Source of the DNA: SAR202 cluster bacterium Casp-Chloro-G4 | GTDB taxonomy: Bacteria > Chloroflexota > Dehalococcoidia > Lucifugimonadales > JADFKI01 | Direction of reading: 5' to 3' | DNA: 64,000 nucleotides | Assembly: GCA_002816705.1 (NCBI GenBank) | Contig: MUCK01000024.1 | Coordinates: 1-64,000, forward strand | Part shown: positions 17,933-26,181 of the stretch, piece after piece | Position numbering within the stretch: position 1 is the first letter of the stretch | How the letters are laid out: the number at the start of each line of letters is the position of its first letter | Translations under genes and position numbers: made by a program | The notes under the pieces: generated by a model | The model's input: only the letters and a program-made list of their open reading frames with translations | Told to the model about the DNA's origin: nothing | Database searches by the model: none

Positions 17933-19252
17933 GTGTCAAAAAAGCCGCTTTTCGGTATTGTTGCCGACGATTTGACCGGCGCTATGGATTCTTCCGGAGC
18001 AATGGCTACGCACGGACTCTCGGCAGAGGTGTTGCCACATGGCGGCGATGTTCTCAGCCAAATTTCCGCCGATGTGATTTGCATCAACACGCAGAGTAGA
18101 CTGCTGCCTGAAACACAGGCCCGCCAGGCGGTTGTCACGGCCACCGCCCGCCTGCTGTTGTTTGGCTGCGACAGACTTTACAAGAAGCTCGACTCGACGC
18201 TGCGAGGCAATGTAGGAGTAGAGCTTGCCGCAATGATGAGCGCATCTGGGGTAGAACACGCCTTCGTTTGCCCTGCATTTCCGGAGATGGGCCGCACCGT
18301 GCGAGATGGCATACTGGAGGTGGATGGCCTCTCTCTAACCGTAACCCGAGAGGGCAACGACCCATTTAGTGGAGTAGGCGAGGCGTCCGTTGTCCGCTTG
18401 CTGCAAATGCAGACCGAACACAGCGTAGGCCACGTGCCTATCGACCTGGTGGACCAGGGGCCGAACGCGGTGCTGGCCGGGGTGGAGAGCCTGCTGGCCG
18501 CCGGTAACACCTTGTTCGCGTTGGACGCCGTCTCGCCTGAGCACATGATTACGCTGGCCTCAGTTCTTAGGGATTTCTACCCGAATGATCTGGTGGCCGG
18601 TTCTGCAGGCCTAGCCTCTACGCTTGCCATGGCAACAAGTCATGTACAGGCGGACACGGTCGGCGAGCCGCTCACAAGGTCTGCCGGCGACTTTCTGGTC
18701 ATCTCAGGTAGCCTGCATCCGGCCTCTTATGAACAGCTGAAGCGACTCTCCGAGGCCGCTAACGTCGCTTTGCTTCCCATAGAAACGGCGGCAATTCTGC
18801 AAAATTCCAAGGCGGGCCAGGAAACCGCCGCGTCTACGGTTCTGGAGGCTTTACGCCATTTCGCGAACAGAAAGCACGTCGTTTTATTCGAGGAAAGCCC
18901 AGAGTCAATCCAAAGCCTCCTGGACCTAATGCAAGACGCATCTTCCACTTTCGACCCGATACAGGCCATAGCCAATTTCTACCATCACGTTCTCACTGGC
19001 CTGCTTGACCAGCCAATCCTATCCGGCCTCGTGGTGATCGGAGGGGAGACAGCCCACATGGTGACCAAGGCCATCGGTGCAAAGTCCATCAGGGTCTTCG
19101 GCGACGTCCGATCCGGAATACCCGTTGGTCGCCTCAAAGGTGGCGCCGCCGACGGGAACTTGTTGGTAACAAAGGCTGGCGGGTTCGGCGCACCCTCCGC
19201 ACTGGCCGAGGTTATCGATTACCTGGAAGACGTTCCACAAACCGAAGCATGA
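17933..19252 (+). CDS. Four-carbon acid sugar kinase family protein (DUF1537, OtnK-like)
   Basis: The family phosphorylates four-carbon acid sugars such as threonate, erythronate or 3-oxo-tetronate. The N-terminal signature GIVADDLTGAMDSSGAMA and the later YKKLDSTLRGNVGVEL are characteristic, as is the C-terminal nucleotide-binding region (GLVVIGGETAHMVTKAIG, then LVTKAGGFG). At 439 residues it is full length. The start is GTG (17933) with a weak purine-rich site before it. It is followed 104 bp later by a hydroxyacid dehydrogenase, a plausible partner in acid-sugar use, although that gene has its own promoter. Confidence 0.9.
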   Translation: MSKKPLFGIVADDLTGAMDSSGAMATHGLSAEVLPHGGDVLSQISADVICINTQSRLLPETQARQAVVTATARLLLFGCDRLYKKLDSTLRGNVGVELAAMMSASGVEHAFVCPAFPEMGRTVRDGILEVDGLSLTVTREGNDPFSGVGEASVVRLLQMQTEHSVGHVPIDLVDQGPNAVLAGVESLLAAGNTLFALDAVSPEHMITLASVLRDFYPNDLVAGSAGLASTLAMATSHVQADTVGEPLTRSAGDFLVISGSLHPASYEQLKRLSEAANVALLPIETAAILQNSKAGQETAASTVLEALRHFANRKHVVLFEESPESIQSLLDLMQDASSTFDPIQAIANFYHHVLTGLLDQPILSGLVVIGGETAHMVTKAIGAKSIRVFGDVRSGIPVGRLKGGAADGNLLVTKAGGFGAPSALAEVIDYLEDVPQTEA

Positions 19253-19281
19253 GCGCTTATCTGCAAGGAGCGAAGCCGCGG

Positions 19282-19310
19282 TTGCCGGTTTGAACCGCTG
19301 CGCTTATAAT
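19282..19310 (+). promoter_or_regulatory. Promoter of the hydroxyacid dehydrogenase gene
   Basis: -35 TTGCCG (19282-19287), 17-bp spacer, perfect -10 TATAAT (19305-19310), 47 bp before the ATG. It gives the dehydrogenase independent expression from the kinase upstream. Confidence 0.6.
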
Positions 19311-19356
19311 CTGGCTACGCATATATATCGGTACTAGACCCGCTCAGGAGGATTAA

Positions 19357-20331
19357 ATGAGCGCAACAATCGCCAACTTGGCACCCAACGCCGACCAACT
19401 GGAGACGCTGCAAAGTCTGTCCCCGGAAGGAACCACTGTGAAGTGGGTGGACTCCACGCAGTCACTAGAGGAGCAGGCAAAGCAACTTGAGGGTATCTCG
19501 GCCGTCGTCGTAACGCCTTCGGAGTACCCCGTAGAGCTTGCAGCGCTCACCAAAGACGTTAGGCTGGTGCAGACGGTAAGCGCCGGCACCAACATGATCG
19601 ATAAGACAGCCCTTGGTGAACTGGGCATTCGTGTCGCCAACAACGGCGGCGGAAACGCCATCGCCGTATCCGAACACACCATCACCTTGATGACCAGCGT
19701 CTATCGCAAGATGCAGCTTCAATTTAAGTCTGTACAGGCGGGGGATTGGGCAGGGAATATCCGCAGCGACTGGATGTCACAGGCCCACGAGATAGCCGGC
19801 AAGACTGTCGGCATTATCGGACTGGGTCGCATCGGCTCGAGAGTTGCCCGACGACTACAGGGGTGGGAGTGCGAACTCCTGTACAGCGACATCGAACCCG
19901 CTTCTCCCGAGCTAGAGGCGGAGCTTCACATAACGCGAGTATCCCAACAGGAGCTGTTGGAGAGGTCCGACATTGTGACCTTGCACGTTCCCTTAAACCG
20001 CAGCACTACAAAGATGATTTCGGATGCGGAGTTCGACATGATGAAGCCCACCGCAGTCCTCATCAACGCGTGCCGTGGTCCGGTTGTAGACGAGGCGGCG
20101 CTTATCCGAGCCATTGAGCAGAAGAAGATCATGTCGGCAGGCCTGGATGTTACAGAGGTAGAGCCCACGCCCAAGGACAACCCGCTACTGGGGTTCGAGA
20201 ACGTGCTGATAACGCCGCACCTGGCAGCCTTCGCTCAGGAGTCCAACGAGCGCGCCCGCACCTTCGCAGTGAACAACTCAACGAGGGTCGCCATGGGACA
20301 GGAACCCGAGTCCATTGTGTTGCCTGACTAA
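19357..20331 (+). CDS. D-2-hydroxyacid dehydrogenase (NAD-binding)
   Basis: The D-isomer-specific 2-hydroxyacid dehydrogenase family reduces 2-keto acids or oxidises D-hydroxy acids. The 324-residue product has the Rossmann motif GKTVGIIGLGRIGSRVARRL (about 149-168), the Arg-containing LINACRGPVVDEAAL, the Glu in GLDVTEVEP and the catalytic His in LITPHLAAF. A strong ribosome-binding site (AGGAGG, 7 nt before ATG) fixes the start. The substrate could be glycerate, phosphoglycerate or an acid-sugar product of the neighbouring kinase pathway; it is too short for full-length SerA. Confidence 0.92.
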   Translation: MSATIANLAPNADQLETLQSLSPEGTTVKWVDSTQSLEEQAKQLEGISAVVVTPSEYPVELAALTKDVRLVQTVSAGTNMIDKTALGELGIRVANNGGGNAIAVSEHTITLMTSVYRKMQLQFKSVQAGDWAGNIRSDWMSQAHEIAGKTVGIIGLGRIGSRVARRLQGWECELLYSDIEPASPELEAELHITRVSQQELLERSDIVTLHVPLNRSTTKMISDAEFDMMKPTAVLINACRGPVVDEAALIRAIEQKKIMSAGLDVTEVEPTPKDNPLLGFENVLITPHLAAFAQESNERARTFAVNNSTRVAMGQEPESIVLPD

Positions 20332-20375
20332 TTAGCCCGTCATAGGCGAATTAGCCATCCTGGAATCGCAAAATA

Positions 20376-20417
20376 TTAAAAGCCCAGTCGTTCAAAGTCG
20401 GACGACTGGGCTTTTAA
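20376..20417. terminator. Bidirectional intrinsic terminator
   Basis: Perfect 16-bp inverted repeat (20376-20391 and 20402-20417) with a 10-nt loop; the arms end in A4 on one side and T4 on the other, so it can stop the dehydrogenase transcript and the convergent PHP gene transcript. Confidence 0.85.
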
Positions 20418-20477
20418 TTTACATACTTAGATTTGGGCCTACTGTGGCGCTGTTCAACTACTAGCGCCAAATTTACC

Positions 20478-21203
20478 CTAGGGGTAGCTGACGCCGATTT
20501 TTTTTAGAACGTCCAACGGACTGGAATCCAGCAGCATGTTGGCCTCGTCTTCGTCCAGTCCGGCTCCCCGCGCGATCTTAAGGGCAAACTCCCTGGTTAG
20601 CAGGTCTTCCGGGGCGTGCGCATCTGAGTCCATTACTATTCTGGCCCCGGCCTCATTCGCAGTCCGAACCACATGACCGTTAGCGAATCCGTGGCCTTTT
20701 CTGGCGGAGACCTCCAGGAATATACCATTCTCGGCGGCTGTCCTGGCATCGTCAGGCGTTATCAATCCAGGGTGGGCAAGTATATCCACATGCTTGGAAG
20801 TGACGGCGGCGTGGTTGGTCCCGGACTCCACTGGCTCGACGACCGTCTCGCCATGCACGTTGACCATCTTTGCGCCAAGGGCTCGAGCGTCTCTAGCCAT
20901 CATGTCGATGTCCTCTACGGGCGCGTAGGTAATCTCCACCCCGGGCAGCGCCAGTATGTCCCAGCGTTTGGAAGCCAACGCGCAGTCCGTTACCAGAGTT
21001 TTGATGACGAACTCCAGGTTGCCTGGCCCAACGTGGTCGGTCACCGCGATGACCTTGTAGCCGATGTGAACAGCCCTGCGGATAAGCTCAGTTGGGGCAA
21101 GCTCACCGTCGCTCAAAAACGTATGTGTATGAAAATCAAACAATTTCTTGTGTCCTCGGAATATTTTCCGCGCCATCGCTGACCGCCGCAACCACTCGTA
21201 CAT
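20478..21203 (-). CDS. PHP-domain phosphoesterase (histidinol-phosphatase-like)
   Basis: PHP proteins use a trinuclear metal centre to hydrolyse phosphate esters. The metal-binding residues are visible in order: FDFHTHTFLSDGEL, AVTDHVG, LPGVEITYAP, VNVHGET, ILAHPGLI and the C-terminal DSDAHAPED. The 241-residue, single-domain layout resembles histidinol-phosphatase or Trpn-type phosphatases; the substrate is unknown. The ATG at 21203 has AGAGG 6 nt upstream. It lies 67 bp downstream of the TPP-enzyme gene on the same strand. Confidence 0.9.
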   Translation of the reverse strand: MYEWLRRSAMARKIFRGHKKLFDFHTHTFLSDGELAPTELIRRAVHIGYKVIAVTDHVGPGNLEFVIKTLVTDCALASKRWDILALPGVEITYAPVEDIDMMARDARALGAKMVNVHGETVVEPVESGTNHAAVTSKHVDILAHPGLITPDDARTAAENGIFLEVSARKGHGFANGHVVRTANEAGARIVMDSDAHAPEDLLTREFALKIARGAGLDEDEANMLLDSSPLDVLKKIGVSYP

Positions 21204-21270
21204 AGACGGCCTCTGCCATCACGGTAGGCGTAACCGATGTTGCGAGCGACCAGCCTTCATGGATACGGCT

Positions 21271-21834
21271 TTACGCCTGCAGGTGTGCCATGAGGTCGCG
21301 CATCGCTTGGCCAGTGTTGCCCATGTAGAACGCTGGCACCTCGTTATCATGGTTGACCTTTAGAGAAACAAAGACCGGACCCTTGGCACTCATAACTTCA
21401 GGCAACTGCGTCACCAGGTCCTCCAGGTTGTCGAACACGAAGGTCTCATTGAAGCCTGCCTCTCGTGCCATACCGGCCAAGTTGAACAGGCCCGCGCCAG
21501 GTATGGGCTGAGCGCCGGTGGTAAAGTAGACGCCGTCCTCAAAGACGAAGTGCACCAGGTTCTCCGGCTGCTGACCGGCGATGGTAACCAGAACTCCAAG
21601 GTTCATAAGCAGACCGCCGTCGCCATCCAGTATCAGGACCTTCTTGTCGGGCTGCGCCAGGGCCAGTCCCAGACCTACCGACGACGCTTTGCCCATGGCC
21701 CCGAATATTGGGAGGTCCCGCTGCTTGTTCGTGGTTACAACATCCCAGTAGCGATTGGGGGTCATAGTGCTGACCACCAGAGCATCGCCTCTAACATGGC
21801 TAATGGCCTTGGCTGCGTCTGCCGATGAAATCAT
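21271..21834 (-). CDS. TPP-binding enzyme, single C-terminal domain (ComE/sulfopyruvate decarboxylase beta-like)
   Basis: A thiamine-diphosphate (PP) domain of 187 residues on its own. The TPP/Mg motif starts at LILDGDGGLLMNLGVLVTIA; the family's Asn in the closing WDNGQY-like segment is Asp here (VFEDGVYFTTG). The length and pattern match the beta subunit of sulfopyruvate or phosphonopyruvate decarboxylases, in which a separate alpha (Pyr-domain) subunit is needed for activity. No such partner is next to it or anywhere in the window, so it must lie elsewhere or the protein works differently. Neighbours are ubiX upstream and a PHP gene downstream. Confidence 0.8.
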   Translation of the reverse strand: MISSADAAKAISHVRGDALVVSTMTPNRYWDVVTTNKQRDLPIFGAMGKASSVGLGLALAQPDKKVLILDGDGGLLMNLGVLVTIAGQQPENLVHFVFEDGVYFTTGAQPIPGAGLFNLAGMAREAGFNETFVFDNLEDLVTQLPEVMSAKGPVFVSLKVNHDNEVPAFYMGNTGQAMRDLMAHLQA

Positions 21835-21963
21835 CTTTTTGGATTCTCCGATATTCGTTTGGGATTATTCGAAAAGTAGCCTTTGGCACTCGGTTACTTT
21901 TGTGCCTAAGGAATTGTAGAGCCTACCAAGATGCCGCACAAGGCGACGTGGCCAAGCCGTCTG

Positions 21964-22572
21964 CTACGCCCGGCCTGAAGGCCCCTCATAACGCATGTCA
22001 TCAGGCAGCGCATCGGAAAGGCCCAGGGCATGGATGACGCGCTGCGCAACAAAGTCTGCGATGTCTTGCATCGACTTGGGCTTTAGGTAGAAGGGCGGCT
22101 CTGGCGGCAAAATGGTAACGCCCAACCTGGCTAGCGAGGCCATGTTCTCCAGATGAATGGCGTGCAGTGGGGTCTCTCGTGGCACTAGCACAAGGGGTCG
22201 GCGTTCCTTCATGCAAACGTCAGCGGCCCGCCGGACCAGGTTATCGGACATGCCATGAGCAACGGCAGCCACCGTGGCCATGCTGCACGGCACAATCGCC
22301 ATACCACGCGTCGGGAATGTCCCGCTGGCGATGGGCGCGGTCAGCTCTCCAGGCTGGTAGTAGGCGAAGTCGCCGGTATCTTGCCAACGCTCCAGCGCGG
22401 TGCCGAAGGACTCGTCCATTTCCTCCTGCCAGACCATTCGGGCGGCAGAAGAGGCCGTGGCCATCACGGGCATATCCATTTCCAGGAGCGTGTCGATAAC
22501 GCTTCCGGCCAGCATAGCCCCACTGGCTCCGGTAATGCCCACAACAACCGGATGTCCTATTTGAGATGTCAC
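21964..22572 (-). CDS. ubiX: Flavin prenyltransferase UbiX
   Basis: UbiX makes prenylated FMN, the cofactor of UbiD decarboxylases. The product (202 residues) has the flavin-binding VVVGITGASGAML, the conserved Ser/Met region PCSMATVAAVAHGMSDNL and VLVPRETPLHAIHLENM. I start at GTG 22572 because GGAGG lies 6 nt upstream; the ATG at 22617 would add 15 residues overlapping the ubiA end. It is third in the ubiD-ubiA-ubiX row, so cofactor maker and cofactor user are made together. Confidence 0.95.
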   Translation of the reverse strand: MTSQIGHPVVVGITGASGAMLAGSVIDTLLEMDMPVMATASSAARMVWQEEMDESFGTALERWQDTGDFAYYQPGELTAPIASGTFPTRGMAIVPCSMATVAAVAHGMSDNLVRRAADVCMKERRPLVLVPRETPLHAIHLENMASLARLGVTILPPEPPFYLKPKSMQDIADFVAQRVIHALGLSDALPDDMRYEGPSGRA

Positions 22573-22585
22573 GAAAATCCTCCGC

Positions 22586-23464
22586 CTATACCAGTAGAGC
22601 CAGAGCCGTGGCCACAAAAACCGACGTGGACACGTACGCGTTCACCCTCATGAAGGCAATGCCCATACGAGAGGTGTCCTCCGGGGAGACTAGCCTGTGC
22701 CTGTATACCAGCAGGCCTGCCGCAACAATCACCCCGACGTAAAAGGGCCATGCCAGCGACATCAGCACGCCTACACCCGTCAGAGCGCAGACCGCCAGTA
22801 CGTCCAGAATCTTGGAGAATCGAAAGGCGGCAACTACGCCGAAGCGGCTGGCAACCGAGTGCAGTCCTTCCTTTTTTTGGAAGTCGAAATCCTGAGTGTG
22901 GTACAGAATATCGAAGCTTCCGGCCCAAAGTGCCACAGCGGCAGAGAGCAGAACCGGAGCCCAGGTCAGGCTCCCAGTGACGCCGATCCACGCGGCAGAG
23001 GGAGCAATGGCCAACGCCCACCCAATTAGAAGGTTCGAGGTCCAGGTGAACCGCTTTGTGTACGGGTAAAGGACCAGGTACGCCGCCGCAACAGGCGCCA
23101 GGGCAAATGCCAACGGGTTAAGCCTGTACGCGGCGAACATGAACACAACGAAGGCCACCAGAGTCAGCGCCACCATCTCCGAGGTCTTGAGCAGGCCGGC
23201 AGGCAGATGACGTGCAGCGTTTCTCGGGTTCTTGGCATCTATGTTGCGGTCGACAATCCGGTTGACGGCCATTCCCACTGTGCGCGCTCCCACCATGGCG
23301 ACGGTAATCCATATGAACTGACCCAGCGTTGGCAGTCCTCGCGCCGCCAGTATCATTCCCGTGTAAGCGAACGGCAGGGCGAAGATGCTCTCCCGGTAGC
23401 GTATGGCGTCCAGAAAGTGGTTGAGCTTTTTGCCTGCCGCCAGTGGCATGCTTGCAGCCGTCAT
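22586..23464 (-). CDS. ubiA: UbiA-family polyprenyltransferase
   Basis: An integral membrane prenyltransferase attaching an isoprenoid chain to an aromatic acid. It has the first Asp-rich motif NRIVDRNIDAKNPRNAARHLPAG and the second DFDFQKKEGLHSVASRFG, with about eight or nine membrane helices in 292 residues. The chosen ATG (23464) overlaps the ubiD stop as ATGA. Together with ubiD and ubiX it could serve ubiquinone-type or, more plausibly in this phylum, the late futalosine menaquinone steps, where MqnP/MqnL/MqnM-type relatives form the same trio. Which one cannot be settled from the window. Confidence 0.93.
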   Translation of the reverse strand: MTAASMPLAAGKKLNHFLDAIRYRESIFALPFAYTGMILAARGLPTLGQFIWITVAMVGARTVGMAVNRIVDRNIDAKNPRNAARHLPAGLLKTSEMVALTLVAFVVFMFAAYRLNPLAFALAPVAAAYLVLYPYTKRFTWTSNLLIGWALAIAPSAAWIGVTGSLTWAPVLLSAAVALWAGSFDILYHTQDFDFQKKEGLHSVASRFGVVAAFRFSKILDVLAVCALTGVGVLMSLAWPFYVGVIVAAGLLVYRHRLVSPEDTSRMGIAFMRVNAYVSTSVFVATALALLV

Positions 23465-24915
23465 ATGCCGTACTCTCCCCATTTGCCGTCTACCAGGCGT
23501 TTAATGTCGTCCGACATTTCTATATCGGGAGGCCACTCCCGCTTAAACCCGTCCATTGGCCCTTTGGCAGTCGCGTCTATGCCCATCTTGCTGCCGTACC
23601 TGGGCATTGCGGATGCGTGTTCCAGATCATCCAGGGGTCCTTCCGTGAATATGATATCTCTGCCGGGGTCTAGGTTGGTGGCGACCCGCCACGCAACTTC
23701 AGAGGTATTCTGGACGTCCACGTAATGGTCCACGACGACGATGGTCTTGGCCAGCATCATGAGGCCTATGCCCCACAAAGCGTGCATGACTTTACTGGCC
23801 TGCCCAGCGTACTCCTTCTTGATGGATACAATGACAAGATTGTGGAATATGCCCTCCGCAGGCATATTTATGTCCACAACCTCAGGCAGCGTCATCTGCA
23901 AAGCCGGAAGCATGATGCGCTCGCTGGCCTTGCCCATAAAGTAGTCCTCTTTGGGGGGCCTGCCTACAAAGGTCGTTGGGTAGATCGGGTCCTTGCGATG
24001 GGTAATGGCCGTGAGGTGGAAGATCGGGTAGTCCTCGGCGAGAGAGTAGTAGCCGGTGTGATCGCCGAAAGGCCCCTCCGGCCTCATTTCGCCAGGGACC
24101 ACGTAGCCTTCTAACACGAATTCGGACTGGGCAGGCACTTCCAGGTCCACCGTCTTGCAGCGCACCATGTCCACGGATTCGCCTCGGATGATTCCCGATA
24201 CGCCTATCTCATCCATGTCCGGCGGAAGAGGCATACTGCCCGACCACATGGTTGTGGGGTCGCCACCGATAGCCACGGCTACCTCCATGCGTTCCACGCC
24301 CTTTTCCTGGTTGGAGCGATAGTGCCGCGCGCCTACCTTGTGGCTCTGCCAGTGCATCCCAATGGTCTTACCGTCGAAAATCTGCATTCGGTAAATACCG
24401 ACGTTGCGCCTACCGGAGTCGGGGTCGCGGGAAATAACCAACGGAAGGGTGATGTAGCGACCTGCGTCCAAAGGCCAGCACTTTAGCGCGGGCAGCATGT
24501 TCACATCGGCTTCATCGCCTATCAGTACAACATCCTGGCATGGCCCACTTCGGACGACTTTGGGCTGAGTTCGGGCCAAACCTGCCAGGTCGCCAAGGGT
24601 ACGCAGTTTGCTCACGATACCGGTGGGTGGCGTTTGCGCCATGCCGATGATCTGACGCACGCGGTCGGAAAGCTCATCGATATGGTCGACTCCCAACGCC
24701 CAGGCCATGCGTTGGTGAGAGCCATAGAGGTTGATGACGACCGGGATGTCGTAACCATCTACGTTTTCGAAAAGAAGAGCGGGTCCGCCTGCTGCAACAA
24801 CACGATCAGCGATTTCCGTGATCTCAAGCTCGCAACTGACGGGCGTCTTGATACGGCGTAGCTCGCCTTTGGATTCCAGGAACAATAGGAACTCCCGTAG
24901 GTCCTTGTATTTCAT
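23461..24915 (-). CDS. ubiD: UbiD-family decarboxylase
   Basis: UbiD enzymes decarboxylate aromatic or unsaturated acids with prenylated FMN from UbiX. At 484 residues it has family length. It begins with the typical MKYKDLREFLLFLESKGEL and carries GIYRMQIFDGKTIGMHWQ and the catalytic Glu region RPEGPFGDHTGYYS. It starts 3 bp after the CinA/nucleotidyltransferase fusion gene and overlaps ubiA by 4 bp, so all four genes look like one operon. The likely substrate is the prenylated quinone precursor. Confidence 0.95.
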   Translation of the reverse strand: MKYKDLREFLLFLESKGELRRIKTPVSCELEITEIADRVVAAGGPALLFENVDGYDIPVVINLYGSHQRMAWALGVDHIDELSDRVRQIIGMAQTPPTGIVSKLRTLGDLAGLARTQPKVVRSGPCQDVVLIGDEADVNMLPALKCWPLDAGRYITLPLVISRDPDSGRRNVGIYRMQIFDGKTIGMHWQSHKVGARHYRSNQEKGVERMEVAVAIGGDPTTMWSGSMPLPPDMDEIGVSGIIRGESVDMVRCKTVDLEVPAQSEFVLEGYVVPGEMRPEGPFGDHTGYYSLAEDYPIFHLTAITHRKDPIYPTTFVGRPPKEDYFMGKASERIMLPALQMTLPEVVDINMPAEGIFHNLVIVSIKKEYAGQASKVMHALWGIGLMMLAKTIVVVDHYVDVQNTSEVAWRVATNLDPGRDIIFTEGPLDDLEHASAMPRYGSKMGIDATAKGPMDGFKREWPPDIEMSDDIKRLVDGKWGEYGI

Positions 24916-24918
24916 GCG

Positions 24919-26067
24919 TTATCCAGGCGGCTTTCCAGAAAGCCTGAGGTCTGTAGACGAAATGTCACTACGGAACGCAGATTCTGGCACTTCGCGGAAC
25001 ATGTCTTTGAAATCGGCGGGCACCTCTACCTCGGAAACAGTATGGAAGCCCTCAGAATCGGCCCGGCCTGCCACCAGGAAACTGCATCCCAACGACCGCA
25101 TCTCCTCCAACGCCAGCAGCAATTTCAACTCTTGGCCATCGTAGTACCGCGGATTCACAATACGCACGGCGGTGTCCCAACCAATTACAAAGGTGCAGCC
25201 TGGAAGAATACGTGCCTTTTTGAAAAACACAGGGACGCCTGTAAGGACGATAGGCCTTTTGCCTTTGAACTGGGCCACTCTGGCGCGGACTTCAGCTTCC
25301 TCAAGGGGAGGCTTGTCTACATTCGCGACGGAAAGCTCATAGCTGACCTGCGCCTTGAGAATGTCAGACGCAACCTCAGCAAGACTCTCATGGCCCTTGT
25401 GGAGAGGATTGAATGAGCCAGGCAAAACGCCGCCCTGCATTGGAGCGTCTGCCGACATTGTGCCGTCAGGAAGGACCGTGGCGCTGTCCACATGGCCTGC
25501 CACAAGCGCCGCAATCGGGTCCGCATACAGCTTGTGCTCAGCCTCTATTCGTTCGGCATCATCCAGTGCAGTGGGCACGTCGACGAACCCACCGCTGGCT
25601 TCGACAAGTGCCTTGAGAACCAGTCGACTGGCAATCTCGTCCTCGCCATCCCTGTCGCGGAGGCCTTTGTTGAACGTAAGACTGTAAGCGCGTACGCCGT
25701 CGGCACTCCACGCAGCGACATGGCACCGATGGTCGCCCCTCTTGGGCCTGTCAGTGGCTATAGTGGCCGTGCAAGCCACCCCGAGGACCGGAGTGTCGTC
25801 TTGGCGCAGAAAAACTGCCCGCAGGTAGGCAGCACGTGCCATGTCCTTGGCCGCTTCTATTGAGACGAACTGCTCTGGTTCATGACCAACTAGGTCAACA
25901 AAAGCGGACGAAGCGTACGGCACCGTGATTTCCAGCACAGTGCGGGACGCTCCAGCGACACCCAGAAGCCATGCAATGGCCTGAGTGCCGGCGCCTGCCA
26001 CCGCGAACACCGCCTGCGCAGGATGGTCGTGTATTTTCTGGACAATGTCCCTGATATCGTCATTCAT
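24919..26067 (-). CDS. Fusion of CinA C-terminal-like domain and NMN adenylyltransferase-like domain
   Basis: Residues 1 to about 160 match the CinA C-terminal (nicotinamide-nucleotide amidase) fold: AVAGAGTQAIAWLLGVAGAS, then LGVACTATIATDRPKRGDHR. From about 212 on is a nucleotidyltransferase with the HxGH signature GSFNPLHKGHE (217-227) and the C-terminal ISSTDLR motif. If both domains are active, one could convert NMN to nicotinate mononucleotide and the other adenylylate a nucleotide toward NAD, but this is inference. CinA-nucleotidyltransferase fusions occur in some eukaryotic proteins. It is the first gene of the run leading into ubiD (3-bp gap). Confidence 0.75.
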   Translation of the reverse strand: MNDDIRDIVQKIHDHPAQAVFAVAGAGTQAIAWLLGVAGASRTVLEITVPYASSAFVDLVGHEPEQFVSIEAAKDMARAAYLRAVFLRQDDTPVLGVACTATIATDRPKRGDHRCHVAAWSADGVRAYSLTFNKGLRDRDGEDEIASRLVLKALVEASGGFVDVPTALDDAERIEAEHKLYADPIAALVAGHVDSATVLPDGTMSADAPMQGGVLPGSFNPLHKGHESLAEVASDILKAQVSYELSVANVDKPPLEEAEVRARVAQFKGKRPIVLTGVPVFFKKARILPGCTFVIGWDTAVRIVNPRYYDGQELKLLLALEEMRSLGCSFLVAGRADSEGFHTVSEVEVPADFKDMFREVPESAFRSDISSTDLRLSGKPPG

Positions 26068-26181
26068 AAAAGAGTAGGAATTATCCCGGTTAAATGAGTT
26101 TCAGAACCTAATATAAAGGCCTGCCAAATTGCCCGCAACAGATGGGCTCCTGGAAACCTGTTAGATGGGGTAGTTGTACAG

